From Candidatus Limosilactobacillus intestinigallinarum (GTDB lineage: Bacteria > Bacillota > Bacilli > Lactobacillales > Lactobacillaceae): DNA of 47,889 nt. The DNA lies in assembly GCA_019117285.1 (NCBI GenBank), contig DXAA01000009.1, forward strand, positions 1 through 47,889. Reading direction: 5' to 3'. Both the position numbers and the translations under genes were made by a program. The notes below the pieces were generated by a model. The model had not been told where the DNA came from. It was given only the letters and a program-made list of their open reading frames with translations, and searched no databases. Below, in pieces: positions 40,049 to 47,889 of the stretch (its first letter is position 1; every line of letters starts with the position of its first letter).

Positions 40049-42211
40049 ATGAAGCGAGAACCACAGAAGAGACCCTTTAAAGAACAGGTGGTGGCGTGGT
40101 TGAAGACGACTGGGGCCCGGATTTGGGCCGCGGTCAAGCGCGCTGGGCGACGGCTCAAGGCCTGGGTGAAGCAATTCTGGTATCGTTACCAGCTGACCCG
40201 GTGGATCATTGTTATCTGCCTCAGCCTTTTCCTGATCATGAGTATCCACCTGACCTTTGTCGCTAAGACGGCCGACGTGAAGAACCTGAAGAACCGGTTG
40301 GAGCGGACGACGGTGATCTATGACCGCAATAAGCAGTCGGCCGGCAGTCTGTACGCGCAGAAGGGGACCTATGTTGACCTGGACCAGATCTCGAAGAACG
40401 TTCCCAACGCGGTCCTATCGACCGAGGACCGGAATTTCTACAAGGAACACGGTTTCTCGATCAAGGGGCTGGGTCGGGCAGGCTTCCTGCTGGTGAAGAA
40501 CAAGCTCCTTCACCGGAACTACATCTCCGGTGGGGGGAGTACCATCACCCAGCAGCTGGTCAAGAATGCCTTCCTGACCCAGCAACAGACCTTCTCACGA
40601 AAGGCCCGGGAGATCTTCATCGCTGTCGAGGTTGAGAACCAGTACAGTAAGAACGAGATCCTGACAATGTACCTCAACAATGCCTACTTCGGTCACGGGG
40701 TCTGGGGGGTCCAGGATGCTGCCAAACGCTACTTTAATGAGAACGCCAGCGAGCTGACGGTCCCCCAGGCTGCAACCCTGGCCGGGATGCTGACCTCGCC
40801 GGGGATCTATGATCCAATCGACCATCCGGACGCCACCAAGCAGCGGCGGAACCTGGTTCTCCAGCTGATGGTTGAGAATCATAAGCTTACCCAGGCCCAA
40901 GCCAACCAGTATAAGCAGGCCCCTCTGGCCACGAGCAATGGCTATGCGCCGAACGATACCTATAAGTATCCATACTTCTTCGACGCGGTGATTGCTGAGG
41001 CCGAGAGTAAGTACGGGATCTCCGAGAAAGACATCATGAATAATGGCTACAAGATCTATACGACCCTTGACCAGGACCAGCAACGATCAATGCAGCAGAC
41101 CTATGACGATGATGACAACTTCCCGGCCAATACCGCGGATGGCACCAAGGTTCAGTCAGCCTCACTGGCAATGGATCCGAAGACTGGTGGGGTAACCGCG
41201 GTTGTCGGCGGCCGGGGGAAGCACGTCTTCCGGGGCTTCAACCGGGCTACCCAGATGCGGCGGCAACCAGGATCAACGATCAAGCCGATCGTTGTCTACA
41301 CGCCAGCCCTGGAGCATGGCTACTTCTATGATTCAACCCTGCAGGACAAGAAACAATCTTACGGAACAAACCACTATACGCCGAAGAACTACGACGACAC
41401 CTATAGTGGGACGGTCCCGATGTACAAGGCCCTGTATGAAAGCCTGAACGCCCCGGCGGTCTGGTTGCTCAATAAGATTGGCGTCAATCAGGGTTATGCA
41501 ATGGCCGAGAAGTTTGACCTGCCGGTGGAGAAGAGCGACAAGAACCTGGCCTTGGCCCTCGGGGGGATGACCAAGGGGGTCTCCGTCCAACAGATGGCCC
41601 GGGCCTACGCCACCTTCGACAATGAAGGGCAGATGCCGAGTGCCCACTACATCACCAAGATCGAAGATGCCTCCGGGCGGGTGATCGCCCAGAATAAGGG
41701 GAACAAGACCAAGCACGTCATCTCGGCCAAGACGGCTCGGGAGATGACCAGCATGATGATCGGGGTCTACGCCCACGGAACCGGGGCCAGTGCCAAGCCG
41801 GCAGGGTACACCCTAGCCGGTAAAACCGGGACGACCAACTCTGGTATCAAGGGGGCCGAGGACGGTGACCGCGATAAATGGATGATCGGTTACACCCCGG
41901 ACGTGGTGGTGGCCACCTGGGAAGGCTATGATGATACCAACGCTGACCACGCCCTGGCCGACATCACCGACCGGAACATCAATGTCTTGTTCAAGAACGA
42001 GATGACCGGGATCCTGGAAAACACGCCCGGGACCAAGTTTACGGTCAAGGACGCCCAGGAACGGGCCCAGAGCAACACCAGCAAGTCCGGCGGTGGTTGG
42101 AAGGCCCTCTTCGATAATGACGGGGACCTGCTCAACCAGTTCAACCAGTCGGTCGACAACTTTGGCAACAAGGCTAGTCAGTGGTGGAATGGCGTGAAAT
42201 CGCTGTTTTGA
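40049..42211 (+). CDS. Class A penicillin-binding protein (PBP1A/2A type)
   Basis: The 720-residue bifunctional murein synthase has a cytoplasmic basic region (~1-50) and one membrane helix (IIVICLSLFLIMSIHL). The GT51 glycosyltransferase domain has STEDRNFYKEHGFSIKG and GGGSTITQQLVKNAF. The transpeptidase domain has QPGSTIKPI (SxxK Ser), SLN and LAGKTGTTNS (KTG). There is no PASTA domain. Of the clustered start codons, ATG 40049 is best spaced from GGGAG; 40043 is possible. The YlbF gene follows 58 bases downstream behind a possible TACAAT. Confidence 0.95.
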   Translation: MKREPQKRPFKEQVVAWLKTTGARIWAAVKRAGRRLKAWVKQFWYRYQLTRWIIVICLSLFLIMSIHLTFVAKTADVKNLKNRLERTTVIYDRNKQSAGSLYAQKGTYVDLDQISKNVPNAVLSTEDRNFYKEHGFSIKGLGRAGFLLVKNKLLHRNYISGGGSTITQQLVKNAFLTQQQTFSRKAREIFIAVEVENQYSKNEILTMYLNNAYFGHGVWGVQDAAKRYFNENASELTVPQAATLAGMLTSPGIYDPIDHPDATKQRRNLVLQLMVENHKLTQAQANQYKQAPLATSNGYAPNDTYKYPYFFDAVIAEAESKYGISEKDIMNNGYKIYTTLDQDQQRSMQQTYDDDDNFPANTADGTKVQSASLAMDPKTGGVTAVVGGRGKHVFRGFNRATQMRRQPGSTIKPIVVYTPALEHGYFYDSTLQDKKQSYGTNHYTPKNYDDTYSGTVPMYKALYESLNAPAVWLLNKIGVNQGYAMAEKFDLPVEKSDKNLALALGGMTKGVSVQQMARAYATFDNEGQMPSAHYITKIEDASGRVIAQNKGNKTKHVISAKTAREMTSMMIGVYAHGTGASAKPAGYTLAGKTGTTNSGIKGAEDGDRDKWMIGYTPDVVVATWEGYDDTNADHALADITDRNINVLFKNEMTGILENTPGTKFTVKDAQERAQSNTSKSGGGWKALFDNDGDLLNQFNQSVDNFGNKASQWWNGVKSLF

Positions 42212-42269
42212 TTACCGGCCTAAACATGATACAATTTAGAGAGATTCAATAAAAAGGGGATTATCATTT

Positions 42270-42641
42270 ATGGTTGTAAATATCTACGACACGGCTAACG
42301 AAATGAGTCGGCAATTAGTTGAAACGCAGGAATATCAAAACCTGAAGAAGGCCTTCGATGCCCTGAAGGCGGACGAAGATGCCTTTACTTCCTTCAAGAA
42401 GTTCCAACAGATGCAGGTTGAGGCCCAAAAGAAGCAGATGCAGGGCCAAAAGCCAAGCGATGACGAGATCAAGGCCATCCAAACCATTGCCCAAGAGATC
42501 AGTGGCAAGAAGGCGGTTCAGGACCTGATGAACCAGGAACGTCAGGTTGACCAAATGCTGCAACAAGTCAACAAGACGATCACGGCACCACTGCAGAGCC
42601 TCTACAGTGAGATCATGCCAGACGACGCCGCAAACAAGTAA
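42270..42641 (+). CDS. YlbF/YmcA (DUF964) family protein
   Basis: The 123-residue, almost wholly helical cytosolic protein is rich in Gln and Lys: MVVNIYDTANEMSRQLVETQ, then EYQNLKKAFDALKADEDAF and FKKFQQMQVEAQKKQMQ, the typical YlbF/YheA layout. In Bacillus, YlbF and YmcA form the Y-complex with YaaT affecting RNase Y and sporulation/biofilm; the lactobacillar single member is less studied. It follows the PBP gene and ends at a strong hairpin. Confidence 0.88.
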   Translation: MVVNIYDTANEMSRQLVETQEYQNLKKAFDALKADEDAFTSFKKFQQMQVEAQKKQMQGQKPSDDEIKAIQTIAQEISGKKAVQDLMNQERQVDQMLQQVNKTITAPLQSLYSEIMPDDAANK

Positions 42642-42653
42642 TCTTAATAATTA

Positions 42654-42693
42654 GGGCCAGACAGGTGGTAGTTTGCCACTGCCTGGCCCTTTT
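42654..42693 (+). terminator. Terminator after the YlbF gene
   Basis: The hairpin gggccagacaggtgg / ccactgcctggccc (two mismatches) is followed by TTTT. It lies 12 bases past the stop. Confidence 0.85.
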
Positions 42694-42811
42694 AGAATAA
42701 AATGTGAAGAAGCGGTAAACATTTCCTTGTCGAGGCTGGACCGGACAGGGAAGTGTGGTATATTGGATGGGTGAAGTTTTCGAATAAATCTAATTTAAGG
42801 GATGTGTTTTT

Positions 42812-43759
42812 TTGAAATCCAAAAAATTATTAGCGATTGTTGCGGGGGTTGCCCTGATGATGCCCCTGGCCGCCTGTGGCAATAAGGCGGTGGCGACGAC
42901 CAGCGGTGGTAAGATCACCGAGAGTGAGTACTACAGCAGTATGAAGGCCACCAGCAACGGTAAGCAGGTCCTTCAGCAGATGATCCTGGACAAGGTTCTG
43001 CAGAAGGAATACGGTAAGCAGGTTTCCGACAAGCAGGTCAATGCCGAATACAACAGCTATAAGTCACAGTACGGTTCCCAATTCAGCGCGGTCCTTCAAC
43101 AGAATGGTCTGACGGAGAAGTCTTTAAAGCAGCAGATCCGGTCCAACCTCCTGCTGCAGGCGGCCGTTCGTGACTACTCCCACATCACCAACAAGCAGAT
43201 CAACAAGCAATGGAAGAAGTACCAGCCGAAGGTTCAGACGGCTGAGATTCTGGTCGGGAGTAAGTCCGAGGCCGAGGACATCATCAGTCAACTGAATGAT
43301 TCCAACAATGCCTACAAGACCTTCAAGAAGCTGGCCAAGTCCAAGTCGACCGACAGCTCTAACAAGGACGAAGGTGGGAAGGTCCCAGCCTTCGATAACA
43401 CCGATACCCAACTGGATTCCGCCTACAAGAAGGCCGCCTTTAACTTGAAGACTGGTGAGTACACCAAGACGCCGGTTAAGACGGATGACGGTTACCAGGT
43501 CATCTACATGATTGAACACCCGGCCAAGGGGAAGAAGAGTCAACACATCAACGACCTACGGAACCAGATTGTTCAGGAGAACATGAACAACAGTGCCTTC
43601 CTGCACAAGGTTGTGGCCAACGTCCTGAAGAAGGGGAACGTCTCCATCAAGGATAACGATGAAAAGAACATCCTGGACGACTACCTCAACTCCAACAGTA
43701 CGACCAACGGCAACCTGGGAAAGACCAACCCAACCACAGCGTCTAACTCCAGCAAGTAA
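42812..43759 (+). CDS. prsA: Foldase lipoprotein PrsA
   Basis: The 315-residue membrane-anchored peptidyl-prolyl isomerase helps exported proteins fold. The lipobox is MMPLAACG (Cys ~22). A SurA-like N-terminal region ([20 protein letters not shown]) precedes a parvulin (PpiC) domain with [20 protein letters not shown] and [17 protein letters not shown]. The C-terminus is Asn/Ser-rich. The start codon is TTG with AAGGGATG upstream. An extended -10 TATATT (42759-42764) precedes it. Confidence 0.95.
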   Translation: MKSKKLLAIVAGVALMMPLAACGNKAVATTSGGKITESEYYSSMKATSNGKQVLQQMILDKVLQKEYGKQVSDKQVNAEYNSYKSQYGSQFSAVLQQNGLTEKSLKQQIRSNLLLQAAVRDYSHITNKQINKQWKKYQPKVQTAEILVGSKSEAEDIISQLNDSNNAYKTFKKLAKSKSTDSSNKDEGGKVPAFDNTDTQLDSAYKKAAFNLKTGEYTKTPVKTDDGYQVIYMIEHPAKGKKSQHINDLRNQIVQENMNNSAFLHKVVANVLKKGNVSIKDNDEKNILDDYLNSNSTTNGNLGKTNPTTASNSSK

Positions 43760-43770
43760 CCTAAAAAGCA

Positions 43771-43814
43771 AAAATTGCCAAGCCCACGCGTAACGCGGTG
43801 CTTGGCAATTTTTT
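43771..43814. terminator. Bidirectional terminator after prsA
   Basis: The outer repeat aaaattgccaagc / gcttggcaatttt (43771-43783, 43800-43812) and an inner CACGCG/CGCGGTG pairing form a long hairpin with a TAA loop. It separates prsA from the convergent 72-aa gene. Confidence 0.9.
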
Positions 43815-43815
43815 G

Positions 43816-44034
43816 TTACTTGTGGTTGTCCAACCGATCCATGATCTTCTGGATCCGGGCCAGACGAGGGGCATTCTTGAACTGCCACTTGTCAACGCCC
43901 TTGTTGACGCCGTCGATGAATTCGTTCACCCCGGTCATGGTCCGTTGCAGCTGCTGGATGTTGCCCTGCAGTACGGTGACCTGGTCCCGAAGCTTGCGGA
44001 ACTGGGCGATCATTTCTCTGATGTCATTCAGCAT
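43816..44034 (-). CDS. Hypothetical helical protein, 72 aa, coupled to hit
   Basis: The 72-residue protein (MLNDIREMIAQFRKLRDQV to the C-terminal RIQKIMDRLDNHK) is predicted fully helical, with heptad-like Leu/Ile/Val spacing in the first 35 residues suggesting a coiled coil. It starts one base inside the stop of the HIT gene (TAATG), so it is translated by coupling. I do not recognise a function; the same small gene downstream of hit is common in lactobacilli. The shared hairpin at 43771 ends the unit. Confidence 0.75.
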   Translation of the reverse strand: MLNDIREMIAQFRKLRDQVTVLQGNIQQLQRTMTGVNEFIDGVNKGVDKWQFKNAPRLARIQKIMDRLDNHK

Positions 44035-44468
44035 TATTGATCATCTTCCATCTGGTCCTTGATGGCTTGCTGGATCTCCCGGTACTTTTCGTCATTGTAG
44101 TTGCCAGAGTTATCTTTGAAGATCATCTTGAAGTCATCATCGTCGCTGTAACGCGGGATGAGGTGAATATGGGAGTGGAAGACGGACTGGTAGGCGACCT
44201 TACCGTTGTTGTTGACCACGTTCATCCCCTTGATGGCCGGGTTAGACTTCTTGATGGCCCGGGCGATTTTTGGCAGCCGGGAAAAAACGGCGGCAGCGAG
44301 GTCCTCATCGTAGGCGAAGAGGTCGGGAACGTGCTTCTTCGGGACGACCAGGGTGTGGCCCGGGGTGCCCTGTGAGATGTCTAAAAAGGCCTTGACCACG
44401 TCGTCCTCGTAGACGGTGTAGCTCGGGATCTCACCAGCGATAATTTTACAAAAGATACAATCAGTCAT
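44034..44468 (-). CDS. hit: HIT family nucleotide hydrolase/transferase
   Basis: The 144-residue histidine-triad protein of the Hint branch has CIFCKIIAGEIPS (N-terminal zinc Cys pair), FLDISQGTPGHTLVVPKKH and the triad HSHIHLIPR. It should hydrolyse AMP-lysine-type or dinucleoside substrates; the physiological role is unclear. AAAGGAGGGGG precedes the ATG. It is divergent from ecsA, the same arrangement seen in Bacillus and many lactobacilli. Confidence 0.93.
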   Translation of the reverse strand: MTDCIFCKIIAGEIPSYTVYEDDVVKAFLDISQGTPGHTLVVPKKHVPDLFAYDEDLAAAVFSRLPKIARAIKKSNPAIKGMNVVNNNGKVAYQSVFHSHIHLIPRYSDDDDFKMIFKDNSGNYNDEKYREIQQAIKDQMEDDQ

Positions 44469-44606
44469 GATGTACCCCCTCCTTTGCTTTTATTACCCTC
44501 TAGTATAACTTAAAATGCGTCTTTCTTCACCGCGGAAAGGGGAATCTGGTATGTTATAATTAAATGCTGAAGAAAATTTGATTGAAAAGAAGGGATCGCG
44601 ACAACA

Positions 44607-45344
44607 ATGGCACTTGAGATTAAGAACCTGGTCGGGGGCTACTCCCAGCTCCCCGTGTTAAAGGACGTCAGTCTGGATGTCCAACCCGGTGAACTGGTCG
44701 GCCTGATCGGGCTGAACGGGGCCGGAAAGTCGACGACGCTTAACCACGTGATCGGTATCCTGCGGCCATTTTCCGGCGAGATCACGCTGAACGGCCTTAA
44801 TATTAAGGATGAGCCGGAGAAGTACAAGCAACAGATCGCCTACGTTCCCGAGACGCCGATCCTCTACGATGAGCTAACGTTGAAGGAACACCTGGAACTG
44901 ACAATGGACGCCTATGGCCTGGATCATGATCAGGCCTGGCAGCGGGCCCACCAGCTTCTCAAAACCTTCCGGCTCGACAACAAGCTGGACTGGTTCCCGG
45001 CTAACTTCTCCAAGGGGATGAAGCAGAAAGTGATGATCTGCTGTGCCTTCATGACCGATGCCAAGTTATTGATTGTCGACGAGCCTTTCTATGGCCTGGA
45101 CCCGTTGGCGGTCCACGACTTGTTGGATTTGATTGAACAGAAGAAGCAGGCTGGGGTGGCGGTCCTGATGTCGACCCACGTCCTCGACACCGCCCAGCGC
45201 TACTGTGACCGTTTCGTCTTGTTGGCCGATGGTAAGGTCCGGGCCCGCGGTACCCTGGACGAGTTGCGTAAGCTCGGTGACCGGCCGGACGAGTCGCTGG
45301 ACGAAATCTACCTCCACTTAGCAAGGGATGGTCAGCATGAATAA
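44607..45344 (+). CDS. ecsA: ABC transporter ATP-binding protein EcsA
   Basis: The 245-residue cytosolic ATPase has Walker A GLNGAGKSTT, a signature region NFSKGMKQKV (in place of LSGGQ) and Walker B LLIVDEPFYGLDP, then the switch His in STHVLDTAQ. Its partner EcsB overlaps it by eight bases. Ecs affects secretion, peptide processing and competence in Bacillus; the transported substrate is not settled. GAAGGGATCG precedes the ATG. Confidence 0.93.
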   Translation: MALEIKNLVGGYSQLPVLKDVSLDVQPGELVGLIGLNGAGKSTTLNHVIGILRPFSGEITLNGLNIKDEPEKYKQQIAYVPETPILYDELTLKEHLELTMDAYGLDHDQAWQRAHQLLKTFRLDNKLDWFPANFSKGMKQKVMICCAFMTDAKLLIVDEPFYGLDPLAVHDLLDLIEQKKQAGVAVLMSTHVLDTAQRYCDRFVLLADGKVRARGTLDELRKLGDRPDESLDEIYLHLARDGQHE

Positions 45345-46551
45345 TCTATTTAATAAACGCCGCCAGCGTCACTTCATGTTGTTGCTGAAGTACTGGCGAT
45401 TGGTATTCAACGACCACTTCGTCATCGCCCTCTTCTTCCTGTTCGGTGCCCTGGCATATGGCTATGCCCAGTGGTTACCCCAATTAGGACCGCACCTCTG
45501 GTGGAGCCGTTGGTTGCTGGTGGCCTGGTTCACGATCTTGGCCCAGGTCGGGCGCCTCGCTACCCTGGTGGAACGGCCGGATCCAGTCTTCCTCCTGCCC
45601 CAGGTCGGTCATATGCAGGGCTATCTGCGGCAGGCGGGGCGTTATAGCCTGACCCTGGCTGAGTTGATGACCTTGGCGGGGGCTTTCGTCGCCCTACCCT
45701 TTGCCCTGACCACCGAACACCTGACGACAGTGGCCATCGTGGCCGTCTTCCTAGCGGCGGTCCTGGCCAAGGCCAGTTGGCTGCAGTTGGCCCAGGGAAT
45801 GGTCAGCCAGCAGTGGGTCCGTCAGCGGCGGTGGCTGCGCTGGGCTCAGTGGGGGCTGCCCCTGGTTGTTGCCCTGGTTACCTGGCTGGCCAGTCCGCTG
45901 GCCGGGGCAATCCTCGGTGTTATCATCGTGGCGGTGACGACCTTCCTCTTCAGCCCAGTCAAGTTGACGATTGACTGGCGGACAGCGGTGAAGACGGAGG
46001 AGGACCGGATGTACAGCGTCTACCGCTTCTTCAACCTCTTCACCGACGTGCCGAAGGTCCAGGGCAACGTCAAACGGCGGAACTGGGCCAACGGGCTGAT
46101 CCGGATGCTGACGGTTCCGGGACATCCCTGGTCCTACCTTTATGCGCGCGGCCTGTTGCGCAACACCGACATCAGTGGGATCATCATCCGCCTGACCCTG
46201 TTGGCAATGGTGGTGGTCTTTTTGGTGCCGATCACCTGGCTTAACAGCGTCCTGGCGGTCCTATTCATCTACCTGATTGCGACCCAGCTGATGCCGCTGT
46301 TCGACCAGTTCGACGGTAACGTCTTTACCCACCTCTATCCGGTGCCCTTTACCCAGCGGCAGGCGGACTTTTCGCGCCTGTTGGTCCGGGTGACCATCCT
46401 GGTGGCCCTGTTGATCGTCGTGGCCAGCCTTGGCATGGCAATCAACTGGCGGCAGTTCGGACTCAACCTGGTCCTGGCCGTTATCGAAGTCATATTGTTG
46501 ACCCGGTTATACTTCCGGGCCCGAATCAAGAAATTAAGTGAGGAAAGTTAA
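45337..46551 (+). CDS. ecsB: ABC transporter permease EcsB
   Basis: The 404-residue membrane subunit has an N-terminal KRRQRHFMLLLKYWRLVFNDHFVIAL, then about eight hydrophobic helices in two groups split by a cytoplasmic loop (DWRTAVKTEEDRMYSVYRFF, containing FNLFTDVPKVQG as in EcsB). The ATG at 45337 overlaps the ecsA stop (ATGAATAA), and AAGGGATGG lies just before; a start at 45328 is possible but sits on the ribosome site. Four bases separate it from trmB. Confidence 0.92.
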   Translation: MNNLFNKRRQRHFMLLLKYWRLVFNDHFVIALFFLFGALAYGYAQWLPQLGPHLWWSRWLLVAWFTILAQVGRLATLVERPDPVFLLPQVGHMQGYLRQAGRYSLTLAELMTLAGAFVALPFALTTEHLTTVAIVAVFLAAVLAKASWLQLAQGMVSQQWVRQRRWLRWAQWGLPLVVALVTWLASPLAGAILGVIIVAVTTFLFSPVKLTIDWRTAVKTEEDRMYSVYRFFNLFTDVPKVQGNVKRRNWANGLIRMLTVPGHPWSYLYARGLLRNTDISGIIIRLTLLAMVVVFLVPITWLNSVLAVLFIYLIATQLMPLFDQFDGNVFTHLYPVPFTQRQADFSRLLVRVTILVALLIVVASLGMAINWRQFGLNLVLAVIEVILLTRLYFRARIKKLSEES

Positions 46552-46554
46552 ACT

Positions 46555-47199
46555 ATGCGTGTTAAACATAAAAAGTGGGCCGATCCACTGATTGCGGCCC
46601 ACCCAGAAATGATGGTTACCAATGCTGCCGACTGGAAGGGAAAGTGGCAGCAACGTTTTACTAAGCAGCAGCCAATCCACCTGGAAGTCGGCATGGGAAA
46701 GGGCCAGTTCATCATCGGGATGGCCAAGGCTCACCCAGAATTCAACTTCATTGGCCTGGAGATTCAGCGGACGGTGGCGGCGATCGCCCTGAAGAAGGCC
46801 CTGGCTGAGGAAAACCTGCCGAACCTGCAGTTGATCTGCGGGGACGGGGAGGACCTCGACACCTTCTTTGAACCCCACGAGATCGACCGGATGTACCTGA
46901 ACTTCTCTGACCCCTGGCCGAAGAAGCGTCACGCTAAGCGGCGGTTGACCTACAAGACCTTCCTGGCCAACTATCAGGAGATCCTGAAAGACCAGGGGGC
47001 CATCGAGCTCAAGACCGATAACATGGGCTTCTTCGAGTTCTCCCTGCAGAGCATGAATAACTTCGGGATGTACTTCGACGGGGTCTGGCTCGACCTCCAC
47101 AACAGTGCGGAAAACGAGCACAACGTTGAGACCGAGTACGAGCAGAAGTTCGCGGCCAAGGGCCAGCCAATCTACAAGCTGACGGCGCATTTCGCATAA
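46555..47199 (+). CDS. trmB: tRNA (guanine-N7)-methyltransferase
   Basis: The 214-residue SAM-dependent enzyme makes m7G46 in the tRNA variable loop. The SAM-binding motif is [12 protein letters not shown], and the family signature [19 protein letters not shown] is complete. [13 protein letters not shown] and the C-terminal [17 protein letters not shown] also fit. GAGGAAAG precedes the ATG. It is the third gene of the ecsA-ecsB-trmB operon; no clear terminator follows before the IS element. Confidence 0.96.
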   Translation: MRVKHKKWADPLIAAHPEMMVTNAADWKGKWQQRFTKQQPIHLEVGMGKGQFIIGMAKAHPEFNFIGLEIQRTVAAIALKKALAEENLPNLQLICGDGEDLDTFFEPHEIDRMYLNFSDPWPKKRHAKRRLTYKTFLANYQEILKDQGAIELKTDNMGFFEFSLQSMNNFGMYFDGVWLDLHNSAENEHNVETEYEQKFAAKGQPIYKLTAHFA

Positions 47200-47240
47200 T
47201 GAAAAAGTGGCTGACGAGGAATAGGGCTATAATGCCCTCT

Positions 47241-47278
47241 AAGTATACAGATGGAATAGAAAATTCATCTTAATACTT
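47241..47278 (+). promoter_or_regulatory. Leader hairpin before the IS3 orfA ribosome site
   Basis: AAGTAT and AGATG pair with CATCT and ATACTT (47241-47253, 47266-47278) to form a hairpin that ends directly before GGAGGG (47279-47284). A TATAAT at 47229-47234, itself inside an agggc/gccct repeat, could be a promoter. Hairpins placed like this in IS leaders often limit transposase expression from outside transcripts. Confidence 0.5.
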
Positions 47279-47293
47279 GGAGGGTATTTTTCT

Positions 47294-47889
47294 ATGACTA
47301 GGAAAGCAAAATATAGTGCAGAAGAAAAACTATCGATATTAAACGAATTAAGTCATTCTAGTGTGAAAGAAGTTACTAGAAAATACTCAATTGGTGAACG
47401 AACTATTTTGCATTGGCAACTGCTTTATAAGTACCAAGGAATTGACGGATTACGGTCTAGTCATCACAATTGTAGCTACTCAAAGGATTTCAAACAGGAT
47501 TTAGTTCAACGGTACCAGAAATCAGCAGATTCCCTTGAAATGTTCGCAATTAAAAATGGTTTGAAGTCAGAAACACAATTATCAAATTGGATTATCCAGT
47601 ATAATGGATCAAAACTAAAGGCTAATACGCCAAGAAAGCGAGATTCAATTATGCCAGGACGGAAAACTACTTTTGAAGAACGATTATCGATAATTGAGGA
47701 ACTGATTAAACATGATATTGACTACAACTGGGCAGTAGATAAGTACCATGTTAGTTACCAACAAGTCTATGGTTGGTATCAAAAATACCGTAAAAGTGGT
47801 AATGACCCGCAATCACTTCGTGATCGGCGGGGTAAAGCCAAGCCGAAGGAAGCATGGACGGAAGTTGATCGACTAAAAGCTGAAAATCG
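47294..47889 (+). CDS. IS3-family (IS150-like) transposase OrfA, cut by window end
   Basis: The frame is open from ATG 47294 to the window end (198 codons). Repeated helix-turn-helix units of the IS150/InsC type are visible: YSAEEKLSILNELSHSSVKE, then ERTILHWQLLYKYQGIDGL, and TTFEERLSIIEELI followed by SYQQVYGWYQKYRKSG. The segment WTEVDRLKAEN at the end is the leucine-zipper-like part that precedes OrfB. The AT-rich codons contrast with trmB. GGAGGG lies nine bases upstream. The integrase half lies outside the window. Confidence 0.88.
   Translation, partial: MTRKAKYSAEEKLSILNELSHSSVKEVTRKYSIGERTILHWQLLYKYQGIDGLRSSHHNCSYSKDFKQDLVQRYQKSADSLEMFAIKNGLKSETQLSNWIIQYNGSKLKANTPRKRDSIMPGRKTTFEERLSIIEELIKHDIDYNWAVDKYHVSYQQVYGWYQKYRKSGNDPQSLRDRRGKAKPKEAWTEVDRLKAEN

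Noticed and set aside
1-47889. CRISPR array, prophage or rRNA operon
   Set aside because: No regularly spaced direct repeats, no phage structural genes and no rRNA sequence were seen.

Overview
This window reads as a chromosome segment of a heterofermentative lactobacillus. A Limosilactobacillus (reuteri/fermentum group) is my best guess. The evidence is an S-MK (SAM-III) riboswitch before metK, T-boxes before leuS and argS, CIRCE/CtsR heat-shock operators, an Apf-type LysM cell-wall protein, PepV, a deoxynucleoside kinase, an L-LDH-like enzyme and PrsA/Ecs/YlbF gene order typical of Lactobacillales. Most genes use GC-rich third codon positions; the IS genes and the 30.4-34.3 kb stretch are visibly more AT-rich.

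Layout. 0.1-8.4 kb: TVP38-type membrane protein, MsrA, a PEP-carboxykinase-like P-loop protein, acyl-CoA thioesterase, Apf-like LysM protein, small heat-shock protein behind a CtsR box plus CIRCE, DUF308 protein, a 55-aa protein downstream of VanZ, and an amino-acid permease. 8.4-15.2 kb: PerR-type regulator divergent from a 14-helix MFS exporter, Tag glycosylase without its usual zinc ligands, S-MK riboswitch-metK, T-box-leuS. 15.3-21.9 kb: orphan HicB-like protein, MurJ/YtgP-like flippase, NnrD, PepV, universal stress protein, L,D-transpeptidase. 21.9-23.4 kb: a TnpB-only IS605-type element with an apparent omega RNA. 23.4-30.4 kb: GH73 wall hydrolase, deoxynucleoside kinase, unknown protein, rbsR-rbsK, a small membrane protein overlapping a CPBP protease, a roughly 300-nt candidate structured RNA with its own promoter and terminator, YbjQ, and a voltage-gated-type K+ channel.

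30.4-34.3 kb is a decaying accessory stretch next to tRNA-Leu. It holds a PH-like membrane protein and a DUF4352 lipoprotein, a lipoprotein gene broken by an in-frame TAA, and a second TnpB element whose tnpB is broken by one CAA-to-TAA change but whose omega-RNA region is conserved with a compensatory base-pair change. 34.3-47.2 kb returns to core genes: small membrane protein, DUF2187 protein with a Lys-rich tail, tRNA-Gly, an LDH-like dehydrogenase overlapping a pyridoxal-kinase-like gene, T-box-argS, Hpt, class A PBP, YlbF, PrsA, HIT, EcsAB and TrmB. The right edge enters an IS3-type element (OrfA, truncated by the window).

The most unusual items are the paired TnpB elements (one live nuclease gene and two different adjacent guides), the unassigned structured RNA at 29.06-29.36 kb, the LDH-like enzyme with an arginine at the malate/lactate specificity position, and the Tag enzyme lacking its zinc snap. 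No CRISPR array, prophage or rRNA is visible.
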